Assembly (NCBI GenBank): GCA_040904925.1
Contig: JBBDSP010000006.1
Location: forward strand, 186,001 to 250,000
Reading direction: 5' to 3'
Source of the DNA: Gracilimonas sp040904925
Lineage (GTDB): Bacteria > Bacteroidota > Rhodothermia > Balneolales > Balneolaceae
Length of the DNA: 64,000 nucleotides
In this document: piece after piece, positions 63,302-64,000 of the stretch
Numbering within the stretch: the first letter of the stretch is position 1
Layout of the letters: each line of letters opens with the position of its first letter
Made by a program: the position numbers and the translations under genes
Notes under the pieces: model-generated
Told to the model about the DNA's origin: nothing
What the model saw: only the letters and a program-made list of their open reading frames with translations
Database searches by the model: none

Positions 63302-64000
63302 GTTCAGATATAAAGGACCCGGTTAAACTTGCCGATGAATTTCATGCCGTTTTTAATCAGATCAAAAAGGAAATTCATAAAGTTGTAATTGGGCAGGAAG
63401 ACATCATTGACCTGCTTTTGATCAGTTTGTTCTCAAAAGGACATTGTGTACTTGTAGGAGTGCCCGGTTTGGCTAAGACATTGCTGATCCGTACTCTTTC
63501 TGAGTCTTTGAACCTAACTTTTAGTCGTATTCAGTTTACCCCGGATCTTATGCCCGGAGATATAACCGGCACGGAAGTAATAGAAGAGAACAAAGATTCA
63601 GGCCGAAAAGAATTCACTTTTATAAAAGGGCCTGTTTTTGCCAATATTTTACTGGCTGATGAGATCAACAGAACGCCTCCTAAAACACAGGCTGCTTTGT
63701 TGGAGGGTATGCAGGAATACCATGTTACCACAGGCGGTAAAACATACCACCTCGATACTCCTTTCTTTGTTTTAGCAACGCAGAATCCCATTGAACAAGA
63801 GGGTACTTATCCCCTTCCTGAAGCTCAGCTAGACCGTTTCATGTTTAATATTTGGGTCGATTATCCTTCTCTCGAAGAAGAAAAAGAAATTGTAAGCAAG
63901 ACAACAGCTCATCAGGATGTTACTATCGAAGCTTTGGTCACAAAAGAGAAAATAAAAGAGCTTCAGAATTTGGTGCGTGAAGTACCGGTTCCTGAAAATG
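63298..64000 (+). CDS. MoxR-family AAA+ ATPase, 5' part only
   Basis: Translation from ATG 63298 gives about 234 codons before the window edge. Walker A GVPGLAKT (54-61), Walker B LLADEIN (about 118-124), NRTPPKTQAALLEGMQE and ATQNPIEQEGTYPLPEAQLD are MoxR signatures. MoxR ATPases usually act with VWA-domain proteins in chaperone-like maturation; those genes would lie beyond the edge. ATGA overlap with the SurA-like gene. Confidence 0.93.
   Translation, partial: MSSDIKDPVKLADEFHAVFNQIKKEIHKVVIGQEDIIDLLLISLFSKGHCVLVGVPGLAKTLLIRTLSESLNLTFSRIQFTPDLMPGDITGTEVIEENKDSGRKEFTFIKGPVFANILLADEINRTPPKTQAALLEGMQEYHVTTGGKTYHLDTPFFVLATQNPIEQEGTYPLPEAQLDRFMFNIWVDYPSLEEEKEIVSKTTAHQDVTIEALVTKEKIKELQNLVREVPVPEN

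Noticed and set aside
1..64000. CRISPR arrays, tRNA/rRNA genes, insertion sequences, prophage
   Set aside because: I looked for regular spaced repeats, cloverleaf-like genes and transposase or integrase motifs and saw none.

Overview
The window looks like chromosomal core genome of a moderately low-GC, Gram-negative-type bacterium, most plausibly from the Balneolota/Rhodothermota side of the Bacteroidota superphylum. This is inferred from gene content, not from a search. The main pointers are BamD, TonB, SurA-type chaperones and beta-barrel proteins (an outer membrane), BshC (bacillithiol), a SUF Fe-S operon with a DUF2480 gene, an efp-accB-accC-gcvH cluster, a three-gene peptidyl-prolyl isomerase block ending in a MoxR ATPase, weak Shine-Dalgarno sequences and candidate TAnnTTTG-like promoter boxes. 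I saw no rRNA, tRNA, CRISPR array, phage or insertion sequence.

Layout. 1-3.9 kb (minus): respiratory complex I genes nuoA-B-C-D-E and the start of nuoF. 4.1-7.7 kb (plus): a bifunctional-nuclease family protein, bshC, 5-formyl-THF cyclo-ligase and a PspC-domain protein, closed by a terminator. 7.8-9.3 kb: a response-regulator/histidine-kinase hybrid followed by a decayed beta-barrel gene remnant. 9.3-13.2 kb (plus): DUF2752, TM2 and HD-domain proteins, a barrel protein and mltG. 13.2-16.7 kb (minus): a TPR/periplasmic-binding protein and an AbgT transporter. 16.8-27.5 kb: a small membrane protein, then minus-strand guaA, gcvH-accC-accB-efp, a sodium symporter, pullulanase and metG.

27.5-34.4 kb (plus): the SUF operon sufB-C-D-S-nfu-sufA-DUF2480, with small inverted repeats in its wide gaps and a repeat-rich 446-bp divergent promoter region shared with metG. 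34.4-34.9 kb (minus): a DUF4160/DUF2442 pair resembling a toxin-antitoxin-like module. 34.9-45.5 kb: an SDR, a UvrD-type helicase, a 980-residue metalloprotease/propeller/barrel protein, der, nuoI (away from the other nuo genes), a helical protein, a seven-helix membrane protein, a peroxiredoxin and a response regulator.

45.5-49.9 kb (minus): TonB and a lipid kinase, then DUF952, an M14 aspartoacylase-like enzyme, RimK and a retropepsin-like RimB-type protease in a tightly packed unit. 50-52.5 kb (plus): P4-type acid phosphatase, a small secreted protein and a D-threonine-aldolase-like enzyme. 52.5-57.1 kb (minus): LD-carboxypeptidase, nadD, bamD, a polyprenyl synthase and fni. 57.3-64 kb (plus): tdk-nupC nucleoside salvage, three periplasmic PPIases and a MoxR ATPase cut by the window end.

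The best candidates for a second look are the RimK/protease/M14 cassette, the large peptidase-propeller-barrel protein, the SUF operon without sufE/sufU and with repeats in its gaps, the DUF4160/DUF2442 pair inserted beside it, the pseudogene after the hybrid kinase, and shared or palindromic upstream elements at the two-component genes and at the acid phosphatase gene. I found no clearly new multigene defence or mobile system.
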